This document shows, in pieces, positions 43,142-51,143 of a stretch of 64,000 bases of DNA. The stretch comes from Nostoc sp. ATCC 53789 (GTDB taxonomy: Bacteria > Cyanobacteriota > Cyanobacteriia > Cyanobacteriales > Nostocaceae): assembly GCF_009873495.1 (NCBI RefSeq), contig NZ_CP046703.1, positions 2,294,001-2,358,000 of the forward strand. The letters run 5' to 3'. Position 1 is the stretch's first letter, and every line of letters begins with the position of its first letter. A program made the position numbers and the translations under genes. The notes beneath the pieces were generated by a model that saw nothing but the letters and a program-made list of their open reading frames with translations, was not told the DNA's origin and made no database searches.

Positions 43142-44026
43142 CTATTCCTGGGTAGCTGCTGCTTTGGGAAGCAATTGAGTTCTGGGATCTGGCATGAAAT
43201 TGTATCTTAAGTACAATCCTCCCCAGACAAATAGGATAATTAACAATGCACCAATACCAAGGGGACTAGGAAGCCAGAAAACCGCTTCTATGTGGTTGAG
43301 TTGACCAGGCTGGAGTTTCCACACCAGTTGATTGCCATTTTTTTCTGGCTCAATGGCAGTTTCAGTTAGTTGAATGTTTTTGGCTCCCCAAGGAGTTTTC
43401 AAGCTAAATTCCAAGTCGAGAATTGAACCAGCATTAGCGAGAACATTACCTTTGCTGGCAATTAGAGCAAGCGATCGCAAATCCAAATCATAAATCAACC
43501 GATTTCGGACTAAAAGTAAAAAATAATTCTGCTCCAAGAGGACGTTTGATTCAATCTTTGGCAGTTCTGAGTCAGATTTGCTCTGCACAGCATCAGAGGA
43601 TTGATTTGTACGGGAATTAAAAAATTCGTTGAACTTCTCTTGCAATTCGCTACCACTACTAAAAGGAATTGTAACGATGATTTCTTCTTGGGAAACTCGC
43701 TGTGTTTTACCTTCTAGTTGACGGGCGCGGCGTTCTATGCTGTTCAACCATTCGTATACAGAATCGCCACTAAAGCTGGTTAGCCGCTCTCCCAACTTAA
43801 TATGCTGTACGAATTCACCACTATTTGAATTATCAAAGTTAAGCCCTACATCGTACTTAACACAGCCAGTCAGTAACAGGGATGTTAACAGTACTAGCCA
43901 CAATATAGGATTTCGCATCGGAAAGACGCGGTTCATTCGATTTCGACCATTCAGTGTCAATACAAAACTAAATGGTCTGATTAACCACAACAAAATCTTT
44001 CCGAAAATTGAAGAAGTTGAAACCAT
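43142..44026 (-). CDS. DUF3153-family lipoprotein
   Basis: 294 residues from the ATG at 44026, which has GGGGAG 4 nt upstream; a TTG four codons earlier overlaps that site. Hydrophobic N-terminus with LLTSLLLTGC, a lipobox Cys after about residue 54, preceded by an unusually long basic region. The body has VGLNFDNSNSGEFVQHIKLG and ENNGNQLVWKLQPGQL-type strands of DUF3153, and a C-terminal transmembrane helix (LGIGALLIILFVWGGLYLRY). This cyanobacterial family is of unknown function. A TPR gene ends 27 bp upstream on the same strand, so they may be an operon. Confidence 0.85.
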   Translation of the reverse strand: MVSTSSIFGKILLWLIRPFSFVLTLNGRNRMNRVFPMRNPILWLVLLTSLLLTGCVKYDVGLNFDNSNSGEFVQHIKLGERLTSFSGDSVYEWLNSIERRARQLEGKTQRVSQEEIIVTIPFSSGSELQEKFNEFFNSRTNQSSDAVQSKSDSELPKIESNVLLEQNYFLLLVRNRLIYDLDLRSLALIASKGNVLANAGSILDLEFSLKTPWGAKNIQLTETAIEPEKNGNQLVWKLQPGQLNHIEAVFWLPSPLGIGALLIILFVWGGLYLRYNFMPDPRTQLLPKAAATQE

Positions 44027-44052
44027 AAATCTCCCCAAAAGTCAACATAGTA

Positions 44053-44595
44053 TCAGCCAGGGGTTCCTGAAAAATTCAACCAAACCAAGTACGAGATGGT
44101 TAAACCAATGGCAATTAGCGCCACCCAGATAAAGCGATTATCTCTGGTATTGACCTGGCTGAGGTCAACAAATTCTGGCTCTGTAGGTTTTGGCTTCTGC
44201 GGCACAGAAGATTTAGTGGGTTTAGCAGCTACAGAAATTTTGAGTTCATTCTCTTGTACTGTGCCCAAATCGGGGATTTGGGTCATCCATTCACTAGGTC
44301 TTTTCAGCTTTGGTGCTTTTAAGATGTAAACCATCTGTCGCGCTTGTTTGCTGATTTCAATATAGGGATGGCGTTTGAGTCTTTCGCAAAGAGCGATCGC
44401 CTCATCCGTGCGTCCAGCCGCTTCATAAGCTGTCACCAGACAAATTTCTACTTCACCCCCAAAGCGAGAATTACGAGCTAACAGGGCGCTGGCCTTTTCT
44501 AAATTTTCTACAGCTTCGCGGTATCGCCCATTTTCAAAGGCAATTTTCCCAGTCTGGTAGAAGGTTTTAGCAATTTCTAAACTTTCTGCACTCAC
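44053..44595 (-). CDS. TPR-like protein with C-terminal membrane helix
   Basis: 180 residues. Residues about 5-75 form two or more TPR-like helical hairpins (AKTFYQTGKIAFENGRYREA, VENLEKASALLARN, ICLVTAYEAAGRTDEAIALC). A Pro-rich linker (SSVPQKPKPTEPEF) follows, then a single C-terminal helix FIWVALIAIGLTISYLVWLNF, so it is probably tail-anchored. It immediately precedes the DUF3153 lipoprotein gene and likely shares its transcript, suggesting a joint membrane role of unknown nature. Confidence 0.8.
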   Translation of the reverse strand: MSAESLEIAKTFYQTGKIAFENGRYREAVENLEKASALLARNSRFGGEVEICLVTAYEAAGRTDEAIALCERLKRHPYIEISKQARQMVYILKAPKLKRPSEWMTQIPDLGTVQENELKISVAAKPTKSSVPQKPKPTEPEFVDLSQVNTRDNRFIWVALIAIGLTISYLVWLNFSGTPG

Positions 44596-44775
44596 GTCTT
44601 ATACAAAAATTAGCACTATTTTAATTTTGCCAACACCAGCAATCTTTTTGGAATCTTTTCAAAGATTGGCAATCTAAAAGTGGATAAACTTCTAAAATTT
44701 TAACTAAGTAGCTGAGACTATTTTCTGATTAAAAACTCTGGTATCAAATGTAAGTGAGCAAAATATAGAGAGGCA

Positions 44776-44822
44776 AGGGACAAGAAGTGAGAACTTGAAA
44801 CAAGTCTTTCCCCTTGTCCCCA
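44776..44822 (-). repeat. Dispersed ~50-bp hairpin element, copy 4 (inverted)
   Basis: GGGACAAGAAGTGAGAACTT, then GAAACAAGTCTTTCCCCTTG and TCCCC; nearly identical to copy 3, followed by ATTCTCCTTGTCCCCTTGTC repeats up to the argB stop. Confidence 0.85.
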
Positions 44823-44872
44823 ATTCTCCTTGTCCCCTTGTCCTCTTCTCAATCCCCCATGCCCCATAAGCA

Positions 44873-45769
44873 TCAAGAGGTAAATTGCGAACCCAAAATC
44901 ATCGTCCCAATCCCAACATCAGTAAAGATTTCTAGTAAAAGGGCGTGGGGAATACGACCATCGATAATGTGCGCGGCACGAACTCCTTGAGCAAGCGATC
45001 GCACACAACAATTAACTTTGGGAATCATCCCACCGGTGACTATCCCATTGACAATTAACTCACGGGCTTCGCGGATATCTACTTTCGGAATCAAGGTAGA
45101 TTGGTCTTTGTAATCTTTTAAAATTCCACTGGTGTCAGTCAGTAAAATTAACTTTTCTGCTCCTAGTGCCGCAGCAATTTCTCCAGCTACAGTATCGGCG
45201 TTAATATTATAAGCTTGCCCCGTCTCGTCTGCGGCGACGCTAGACACTACCGGAATATAGCCATTGCTAGCGAGGGTGTCCAAAATCTTGATGTTAACAT
45301 TGCTGACTTCCCCCACAAAACCGATGTCTTCTTGACCTTGGGGACGGGCTGTAAATAGATTACCGTCTTTACCGCAAAGTCCTACAGCCAATCCACCAGC
45401 TTGGTTAATTAGGGCGACAATTTCTTTATTAACTCGACCAACTAAAACCATTTCCACCACATCCATTGTGGCGGCATCAGTGACTCGCAGACCATTCTTA
45501 AATTGTGGTTCGATTCCCAGCTTATCTAACCAACTGTTAATTTCTGGGCCACCGCCGTGTACTACTATTGGACGCAAGCCAACGCAGGATAAGAATACAA
45601 TATCGCGGATAACTTTGTCTTTGAGTGTGCTATCTTTCATCGCTGCACCACCATATTTGACAACAACAGTGCGACCGGCGAATTGTTGAATATAAGGTAG
45701 TGCTTCACTGAGTACACGCACACGAGTGGCTTCAGTTTGTCTGATGTATTCAGAATCGTTGTCCGTCAT
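44873..45769 (-). CDS. argB: N-acetylglutamate kinase
   Basis: 298 residues, family length. Phosphorylates N-acetylglutamate in arginine synthesis. Motifs: [11 protein letters not shown] (phosphate-binding), [43 protein letters not shown] and [14 protein letters not shown]. In cyanobacteria the enzyme is arginine-inhibited and relieved by PII (GlnB); the N-terminal extension [20 protein letters not shown] fits that hexameric, PII-regulated type. GAGG lies close before the ATG on the minus strand. Confidence 0.97.
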   Translation of the reverse strand: MTDNDSEYIRQTEATRVRVLSEALPYIQQFAGRTVVVKYGGAAMKDSTLKDKVIRDIVFLSCVGLRPIVVHGGGPEINSWLDKLGIEPQFKNGLRVTDAATMDVVEMVLVGRVNKEIVALINQAGGLAVGLCGKDGNLFTARPQGQEDIGFVGEVSNVNIKILDTLASNGYIPVVSSVAADETGQAYNINADTVAGEIAAALGAEKLILLTDTSGILKDYKDQSTLIPKVDIREARELIVNGIVTGGMIPKVNCCVRSLAQGVRAAHIIDGRIPHALLLEIFTDVGIGTMILGSQFTS

Positions 45770-45896
45770 GAGGAGCCTAACAGAGAGAGTTAAAACCTAT
45801 TTCAGTCAGTGTAGAAGACTTTGTAACTCGTCACAATCTCTGATGCCAAAGTTGAGTATATTTGTACTGGAATTGAATGAATACAATTTCTAAGCG

Positions 45897-46376
45897 ATGG
45901 ACGAAGCCATAACAAGAGCGGAAGAAAGAAGAGAACTAGACCGACATTTTGATACTGGAGATATTGAATTCCTCAATAGATTCTTCACGCCCAATACAAG
46001 TACTGAAGAATTGCTCAAACGCATTGCTGCTGGAGAAAAAGAGTTTGCTGATATTTGCTTGGATGATCCTAATTTGAGCGGAATCAACTTTGCAGGAGCT
46101 AACTTAACTGGTGCTAAATTGTTGGGAGTTAACCTAAGTGGTGCCAATCTGGAGGGCGCTAATCTGAGTTATGCCTTCTTAGATGGAGCTAACTTGAGTG
46201 GTGCCAATCTAGAGGGTGCTAAAGTTGCTGAAGCTTCCGTAGTTGGTGCTAACTTGGAAAATGCCAACCTCCGAGGAACTATTGGTTCCTTTGGTCAGGC
46301 TCATCGGGCTTTCTACCACAATACTATTATGCCCTATGGGAATATTTGTACTGAACCCTATTGGGAAGAAGGATGA
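45897..46376 (+). CDS. Pentapeptide-repeat protein
   Basis: 159 residues. Residues about 55-130 are consecutive A(N/D)LxG pentapeptides: NLSGINFAGANLTGAKLLGV, NLSGANLEGANLSYAFLDGA, and so on, about sixteen units forming a right-handed quadrilateral beta helix. The N-terminal part (RRELDRHFDTGDIEFLNRFF) and the C-terminal HNTIMPYGNICTEPYWEEG are not repetitive; the latter closes many cyanobacterial pentapeptide proteins. Function unknown. It diverges from argB. Confidence 0.92.
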   Translation: MDEAITRAEERRELDRHFDTGDIEFLNRFFTPNTSTEELLKRIAAGEKEFADICLDDPNLSGINFAGANLTGAKLLGVNLSGANLEGANLSYAFLDGANLSGANLEGAKVAEASVVGANLENANLRGTIGSFGQAHRAFYHNTIMPYGNICTEPYWEEG

Positions 46377-46559
46377 GAATTTCTCCGTTTCTGTGTGGAA
46401 TCACAGTAACATTCTAGGAAAACTGTTGGCAACCAGTTCACCGATTCAATACCTTTATTATCGACTCAAACCTCGCGTTGCAAACATAACAGATATTTAG
46501 GCGATCGCTCCTTCAAACTTCTAGAATTGAAATCATTCGGCTGAAGCTAGGGAATGAAA

Positions 46560-47183
46560 ATGACCACGCTGCTAATTCAAACTGAAAGCACACCCATAAC
46601 GGTAAATTTCCCCTCCCTTGTACAGATGACAAATGAGCAGTTCTATGAATTCTGCCAAGTCAATGAAGATTTGCGAATCGAGCGCACTGCTAATGGTGAA
46701 GTCATCATTATGCCACCAGCTTTTTCAGATACGGGCAACCGTAACTTTAACATTGCTGCACAGCTTGGATTTTGGACTGAAAAAGATGGCACTGGCATAG
46801 GCTTTGATTCCAGTACAGGGTTTACGCTACCTAACGGAGCGATGCGTTCCCCTGATGCTTCTTGGATTGAACTGGAGCGCTGGAATGCTTTAACAGAAGC
46901 ACAAAAAGCTTCTTTTGCACCAATTTGTCCTGATTTTGTAATTGAACTACGTTCCTCTAGCGTAGGCGTAGCCCGTCGTAGACATCGCCTGATAAAATTA
47001 CAAGAGAAAATGCAGGAGTACATCGATAACGGTGCATCACTAGGTTGGTTAATCGAGCGGCAGAATCGAAAAGTCTACATTTACCGTCCGAATCGAGAAA
47101 TTGAGATTTTGGAAAATCCTGAAGCAGTTAGTGGTAATCCAGAATTACCAGGGTTTATCCTACGAATGACCAAAATTTGGTAA
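46560..47183 (+). CDS. Uma2-family endonuclease-like protein with inserted repeat
   Basis: 207 residues from the ATG at 46560, spaced better from AGGGA than the ATG at 46554. Uma2 core: NEDLRIERTANGEVIIMPPA, FTLPNGAMRSPDASWI (Pro-Asp), CPDFVIELRS (catalytic Glu) and IDNGASLGWLI with YIYRPN. After ELRSSS the normal Asp-Arg-Leu continuation is replaced by VGVARRRHRL, eight extra residues encoded by a 26-bp repeat (46963-46988) identical to one at 60922-60947. Its effect on the active site is unknown. Family assignment is firm; role is not. Confidence 0.9.
   Translation: MTTLLIQTESTPITVNFPSLVQMTNEQFYEFCQVNEDLRIERTANGEVIIMPPAFSDTGNRNFNIAAQLGFWTEKDGTGIGFDSSTGFTLPNGAMRSPDASWIELERWNALTEAQKASFAPICPDFVIELRSSSVGVARRRHRLIKLQEKMQEYIDNGASLGWLIERQNRKVYIYRPNREIEILENPEAVSGNPELPGFILRMTKIW
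46963..46988 (+). repeat. 26-bp repeat inside a Uma2 gene
   Basis: TAGGCGTAGCCCGTCGTAGA followed by CATCGC, identical to 60922-60947, where it is intergenic. Within the Uma2 gene the frame is kept. Confidence 0.85.
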
Positions 47184-47197
47184 TTTGAGTTTTCCTA

Positions 47198-47283
47198 ATG
47201 AGAAACTTGTGTTTTGAGAACGTTAGGAATTGCTTCAAGTATTCGCTGAGAGTAAAGTGACGTTGTTCGAGGAGCGATCGCAT
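47198..47283 (-). pseudogene. Second, partial copy of the aroK 3' end
   Basis: On the minus strand the sequence reads CGATCGCTCCTCGAACAACG, then TTTACTCTCA and, after a gap of about 55 bp relative to the intact aroK, RILEAIPNVLKTQVSH followed by a stop. The intact gene at 48040 ends RILEAIPGVLKKTVSHE. Both the DNA and the final residues differ by several changes, so this is a diverged copy. The xisI stop codon lies at its edge. Confidence 0.75.
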
Positions 47284-47618
47284 TACGCTACGCCATAATC
47301 TGTATACTGACGCTTGTAAGGAGCTTGCAAACCCAAGACAATATCCTCTCGTGGTACTCCCATCATCACTAATTCCTCTGCTGGATTGCGATCGGTTAAA
47401 TTCTGTTGCAGCCAGATTTTGCCGTCTTTAATATCAAAATGGATCACGCATCGATAAATACGATTAAATCCTTGCCAACCTATATTCATCCATTGATAAT
47501 GATTGCGTTCTGTGTCTAAAATCAGTTGTACTTCGACATCATTATCCGAGACATCATCACTGGCATACTTCGTCAACAATGTTTTAACATATTCTTGATA
47601 TTTTGCTAGTTTATCCAC
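47283..47618 (-). CDS. xisI: XisI protein (fdxN-element excision controlling factor homologue)
   Basis: 111 residues. XisI family pattern: KYQEYVKTLLTKYAS, LILDTERNHYQWMNIGWQG, IHFDIKDGKIWLQQNLTDRN and AEELVMMGVPREDIVLGLQAP. In Anabaena, XisI and XisH are needed for excision of the fdxN element, but homologous pairs are found in many cyanobacteria that lack it. Its start overlaps the end of xisH by 13 nt, so translation is coupled. The last codons and stop lie at the edge of the aroK-tail copy. Confidence 0.93.
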   Translation of the reverse strand: MDKLAKYQEYVKTLLTKYASDDVSDNDVEVQLILDTERNHYQWMNIGWQGFNRIYRCVIHFDIKDGKIWLQQNLTDRNPAEELVMMGVPREDIVLGLQAPYKRQYTDYGVA

Positions 47619-48022
47619 TCTACAATCACCTCATTTACTGGATTGTAAACAATTAATAGCACCTGATACTGTTTGATCGCAGTTTGAGTAAACTCCAGTT
47701 GAAAAAATGTTTTGTACGTATCCAATGGAACTGCTAAGTATAAGACTCGCTCTGGTTCATATCCTGCTAATGCTAGACGGTAACTAAGAAATTGTCCCAA
47801 AGCAGAGTAAAAATCTGTAATTGCTGAGGGGTTTAAAAAGCTTTTGATTTCAATTGCTATTTTTTCATTTCCTTTTTCTGCTGCAATGATTTTCTCTACG
47901 CCTAAATCAATTTGGAAATTGACTTCCCCAAATTTAAATTTTAATGGATCGCTCGTAATCCTCCATTGTTCTTTTTGCAAAGCTTTTTTAACTGATTCAT
48001 GAAAAATATCTTTTGCAGACAC
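47606..48022 (-). CDS. xisH: XisH protein (endonuclease-fold fdxN-element excision factor homologue)
   Basis: 138 residues. XisH family: DIFHESVKKALQKEQWRITSDPLKF, IDLGVEKIIAAEKGNEKIAIEIKSF with a Glu-x-Lys strand as in PD-(D/E)XK nucleases, and ITDFYSALGQFLSYRLAL. Ends EVIVEWIN at the overlap with xisI. A structure-based nuclease fold is established for the family, the actual reaction is not. It is 17 bp downstream of aroK's stop codon, unusually tight, and the pair is flanked on the other side by a copy of the aroK tail. Confidence 0.93.
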   Translation of the reverse strand: MSAKDIFHESVKKALQKEQWRITSDPLKFKFGEVNFQIDLGVEKIIAAEKGNEKIAIEIKSFLNPSAITDFYSALGQFLSYRLALAGYEPERVLYLAVPLDTYKTFFQLEFTQTAIKQYQVLLIVYNPVNEVIVEWIN

Positions 48023-48039
48023 AGTTAGATTAATATTCC

Positions 48040-48588
48040 CTATTCATGAGAAACAGTTTTTTTTAGTACGCCAGGAATTGCCTCAAGTATTCGCTTGGCA
48101 ATGTCTTCAGGCGTATCTCCCTCTTGCACGCTGATGTGCAAATCGGCTTGAGAGTAAAGTGGTGTTCGTTGTTCGAGGAGCGATCGCAATTTACCCTTAA
48201 GGTCAGCATCTTGCAAGAGTGGTCTCGTGGTATCTTCAGCTAAACGGCTGTAAATTAGGTCAAATGGCACATCTAGCCACACTATCAAACCGTGGTGCAA
48301 GTAACCCCAATTTTCTCGCCGTAATACAATACCCCCACCGGTTGCTATAGTCAATTTTGTAAAAGCACAAACTTGTGAAAGTACATCACTTTCTATTTGG
48401 CGAAACCCTGCTTCACCTTCTTCTGCAAATAACTGATTGATAGATTTATCCGTTGCTTTGGCAATGACACCATCAAGATCCAAAAACCCATAACCCAGAT
48501 GTTTTGCTAGTAAGGGCCCTACTGTCGTCTTACCAACGCCCATCATGCCAATTAAGTACAGGTTAACTCCTTGTAATAAACTGCCCAC
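48040..48588 (-). CDS. aroK: Shikimate kinase
   Basis: 182 residues. Phosphorylates shikimate in the chorismate pathway. P-loop GMMGVGKTTVG near residues 14-24, LDLDGVIAKATDKSINQLF (shikimate-binding Asp), FRQIESDVL, TGGGIVLRRENW and the lid DTTRPLLQ. The C-terminus RILEAIPGVLKK is where the duplicated copy at 47198 begins to match. The ATG at 48588 is followed by GGCAGTTTA; CGAAGC upstream is not a strong ribosome site. Xis genes follow in the same direction. Confidence 0.96.
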   Translation of the reverse strand: MGSLLQGVNLYLIGMMGVGKTTVGPLLAKHLGYGFLDLDGVIAKATDKSINQLFAEEGEAGFRQIESDVLSQVCAFTKLTIATGGGIVLRRENWGYLHHGLIVWLDVPFDLIYSRLAEDTTRPLLQDADLKGKLRSLLEQRTPLYSQADLHISVQEGDTPEDIAKRILEAIPGVLKKTVSHE

Positions 48589-48810
48589 CAGTCGCTTCGC
48601 TCCAATTATGAGTTGTCATCGTTCGCCCTTGGCATCTTTCCTTGGAAGGATATTTGAGCCAGGGATGCCTTAGAGCAAACTTCTCGCTGAGTCACAGTTT
48701 CCAATTATAAACCCATTGACTCATACATTTTTGCTTCCCTCCCCAGTATTACCAGCAATTTTTGGGTTTCAATATAGAACGTAAGGTATTGCAAAAAGTA
48801 GAAACAGCTA
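48589..48810. other. Gap between aroK and the CRISPR array
   Basis: 222 bp. This is the trailer side of the array and the promoter side of aroK. No repeat-like units before 48811 and no gene. Confidence 0.5.
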
Positions 48811-49645
48811 GTTTTAATCCCTAATAGGGATTTTGATGAATTGCAATTATAGGGGATATGGTAGAAGTGTTAGTGTAGACTGTTTCAATCCCTAATAGGG
48901 ATTTTGATGAATTGCAATCGAATAATCCTGAATGTCCTCGCTGGGTCACTCAAGTTTCAATCCCTAATAGGGATTTTGATGAATTGCAATTTAAAGCCGG
49001 GAAAATAAAAGTAACTTATACACGTGTTTCAATCCCTAATAGGGATTTTGATGAATTGCAATTTTGGGTGTGGCTAGTCCTTGGATTACCCCACAGGGTT
49101 TCAATCCCTAATAGGGATTTTGATGAATTGCAATAAGTAAGGGAATTTTTAGCGGCGGGTCGTTTCATGGTTCGGCTGTTTCAATCCCTAATAGGGATTT
49201 TGATGAATTGCAATTGTATCCCTTTTTGGGTGGTGAAGTTGATAGTTCAGTTTCAATCCCTAATAGGGATTTTGATGAATTGCAATTCCAATCTCTAAAA
49301 GTTACAGTAGATAAAAATGCGTTTCAATCCCTAATAGGGATTTTGATGAATTGCAATGACCCCATTGGTTCATCAATCGCTCGAATTTTCAGTTTCAATC
49401 CCTAATAGGGATTTTGATGAATTGCAATTTTCAGACAATCACTGATGGATGTGCTTTTGAATTAGTTTCAATCCCTAATAGGGATTTTGATGAATTGCAA
49501 TGGTGTTAAGGCTCAATCGGTTTTCACTTCACCACTTGTTTCAATCCCTAATAGGGATTTTGATGAATTGCAATTTTTGTGAAATAAACTCTAGTAATGA
49601 AAACTTTAGTTTCAATCCCTAATAGGGATTTTGATGAATTGCAAT
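48811..49645 (-). CRISPR. CRISPR array: 12 repeats of 37 bp, 11 spacers of 34-43 bp
   Basis: Repeats start at 48811, 48882, 48954, 49026, 49098, 49178, 49250, 49321, 49392, 49465, 49538 and 49609. As printed each begins GTTTCAATCCC and ends GAATTGCAAT, with a core AATCCCTAATAGGGATT able to form a stem. All copies look identical except the first, which has one C-to-T change (GTTTTAATCCC). Spacers are 34-36 bp apart from one of 43 bp (49135-49177). On the minus strand the repeat ends GGGATTGAAAC, the usual 5' handle sequence of type I/III crRNAs, and the degenerate repeat lies at the low-coordinate end, so transcription probably runs right to left from a leader at 49646. No cas genes occur in the window. 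Confidence 0.98.
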
Positions 49646-49955
49646 GGCGGGAGCCTGAAGCCCAAGCTATATTTAGTTTTCAAGGTGCGGTTGCGCGGTT
49701 CAAGAGCAATCATAGCATTAGAGAATTCGTTTGGAAAGAGTGCCGAGACAGATTGAAAGCTAAAACCCATTTATAGCAAACATTTCAGAGATTGCGCGGA
49801 TGAGCATAAGGTGATTAGTGAGGTGAAATGCTTGCTGGTGTTGAGATAGAAGCACTTTTTGGTGACTGTAAAATTTGTACACCTACCCTTCCGCGCATTT
49901 GACTAGAGGAATCTAACGAAAAGGTGACTCAGCAAAGAATAAATGGTTTTAAACT
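49646..49955 (-). promoter_or_regulatory. Probable CRISPR leader
   Basis: The 310 bp next to the undegenerated repeat end hold no gene. On the minus strand they include a TATAAA box (49770-49775), CCGCGCAACCGC, and ACCTTGAAAACTAAATATAG (49667-49686) just before the first repeat, a pattern I associate with cyanobacterial CRISPR leaders. The leader call rests on position, orientation of the repeat handle and the degenerate repeat at the far end. Confidence 0.65.
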
Positions 49956-50978
49956 CTATAATACTGTTCGCCGCAATTCTGGAAAAACCTTAGACACCTT
50001 ATTTAACACGTAATCACCATAAGTTCCGCGAAAATCATGAATGTTAGCGTTATCCCAGCGATCGCTTATATTGTCATTCGCTACTATATTATCTAATTCG
50101 ATGGGCTTCACTTCTACATCGAAATTGGGATCGAAAAAGAAGGGGAACGAAAGGCGATGATTTGGGGACTGGTTTTGTACACGATGAGGTGTAGAACGAT
50201 AGAAACCTCCCGTCATTTTGTCTAGCATATCGCCGATGTTACAGACAAAGGAACCGGGAATGGGAGGCGCAGCAACCCAACCTGATTTGGATTTAACTTG
50301 TAATCCGCCTGAGTCGTCCTGTTTGAGAATGGTTAAAACACCATAATCAGTATGTTCGCCAACGCCCCATATCGGATTACCATCTGACGGTGATAAATTA
50401 GGGGGATAGTTAAAGATGCGAAACAACACTAAAGGATCTGAAGTATAACGGTCAGCAAAGTAAGATTCTTCTAATCCCAAACTTAGGGCTATACCAGTCA
50501 TGAGAATGTGTCCCAAGTTTGTCATCGCTTCCATATATTCAAGCACTGTTTCGGCAAATTGGGGAATGTTGGCGGGGAAGAGGTTTGAACCATGCATAGG
50601 AGTACCAGCTTGCACTAGTGGGTGTTCGTCTGGGAGTTCAGCACCAAAGTAAATACCTTCTTTCAAGTCGGGTTTACCGGATGTCAGTTCGCCACCAACG
50701 GGGAAATAACCTCGCCATGCAATACCTGCCAAAGGCATACGAATTTTAAGTTTAGTTTCCAAATCCTGGGCGAAAAAGTGGCGGCTGAGTTCTTCGAGTC
50801 GCTGCTGCAAATTTTCGTCTACACCATGTCCGATAATATAGAAAAAACCCGATTCTCGACACGCTTGCCTAATCTGAGATGCGACGGAATAGAGATTTCC
50901 TGTTCCAGAAAGTAAGGCGCTAATATCAATAATCGGGAGAGATGAAAACTCTTTCTCCACAACTTGTAAGTTTTTCAT
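49956..50978 (-). CDS. 2-oxoglutarate/Fe(II)-dependent oxygenase (isopenicillin N synthase-like)
   Basis: 340 residues. N-terminal DIOX_N segment LPIIDISALLSGTG with CRESGFFYIIGHGVD; the iron ligands are His and Asp in GEHTDYGVLTIL and the distal His in RSTPHRVQNQ, followed by the 2-oxoglutarate-binding Arg/Ser pair in HRLSFPFFF. Members hydroxylate or desaturate small molecules; the substrate is unknown. It lies between the CRISPR leader and an outer-membrane protein gene, with no biosynthetic partners next to it. Confidence 0.94.
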   Translation of the reverse strand: MKNLQVVEKEFSSLPIIDISALLSGTGNLYSVASQIRQACRESGFFYIIGHGVDENLQQRLEELSRHFFAQDLETKLKIRMPLAGIAWRGYFPVGGELTSGKPDLKEGIYFGAELPDEHPLVQAGTPMHGSNLFPANIPQFAETVLEYMEAMTNLGHILMTGIALSLGLEESYFADRYTSDPLVLFRIFNYPPNLSPSDGNPIWGVGEHTDYGVLTILKQDDSGGLQVKSKSGWVAAPPIPGSFVCNIGDMLDKMTGGFYRSTPHRVQNQSPNHRLSFPFFFDPNFDVEVKPIELDNIVANDNISDRWDNANIHDFRGTYGDYVLNKVSKVFPELRRTVL

Positions 50979-51052
50979 GTTCAGCTTGGCAATATATATT
51001 CTTGGTTCCAGACTATTTGCCTATTCACATCAGTAATCTGATTATTGTAGAG

Positions 51053-51071
51053 ACGGCGATTCATCGCGTCT
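51053..51071. repeat. Dispersed palindrome (GAGACGGCGATTCATCGCGTC)
   Basis: An imperfect copy of the GAGACGCGAT...ATCGCGTCTC family seen at 1220 and 13048, located upstream of the oxygenase and downstream of the Omp85 gene. Confidence 0.6.
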
Positions 51072-51143
51072 TTATGATGATTTATCGCACCATCAAAAAA
51101 CCTTAACCGAGCCGTATTGAGAGCAGTGATATAGTTTAATTAT

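Noticed and set aside
47198..47283. Functional second shikimate kinase
   Set aside because: Only the 3' end is present, with an internal deletion and no P-loop; it is a relic or a carried-over tail.
40000..49000. fdxN element or other excisable element around xisHI
   Set aside because: No fdxN, nif gene or site-specific recombinase (XisF type) is present; XisH/XisI pairs are widespread without such elements.
48912..49405. Plus-strand open frames encoding repeated VSIPNRDFDELQF peptides
   Set aside because: They are translations of the CRISPR repeats and spacers; the peptide repeat has the 37-bp array period and no ribosome site.
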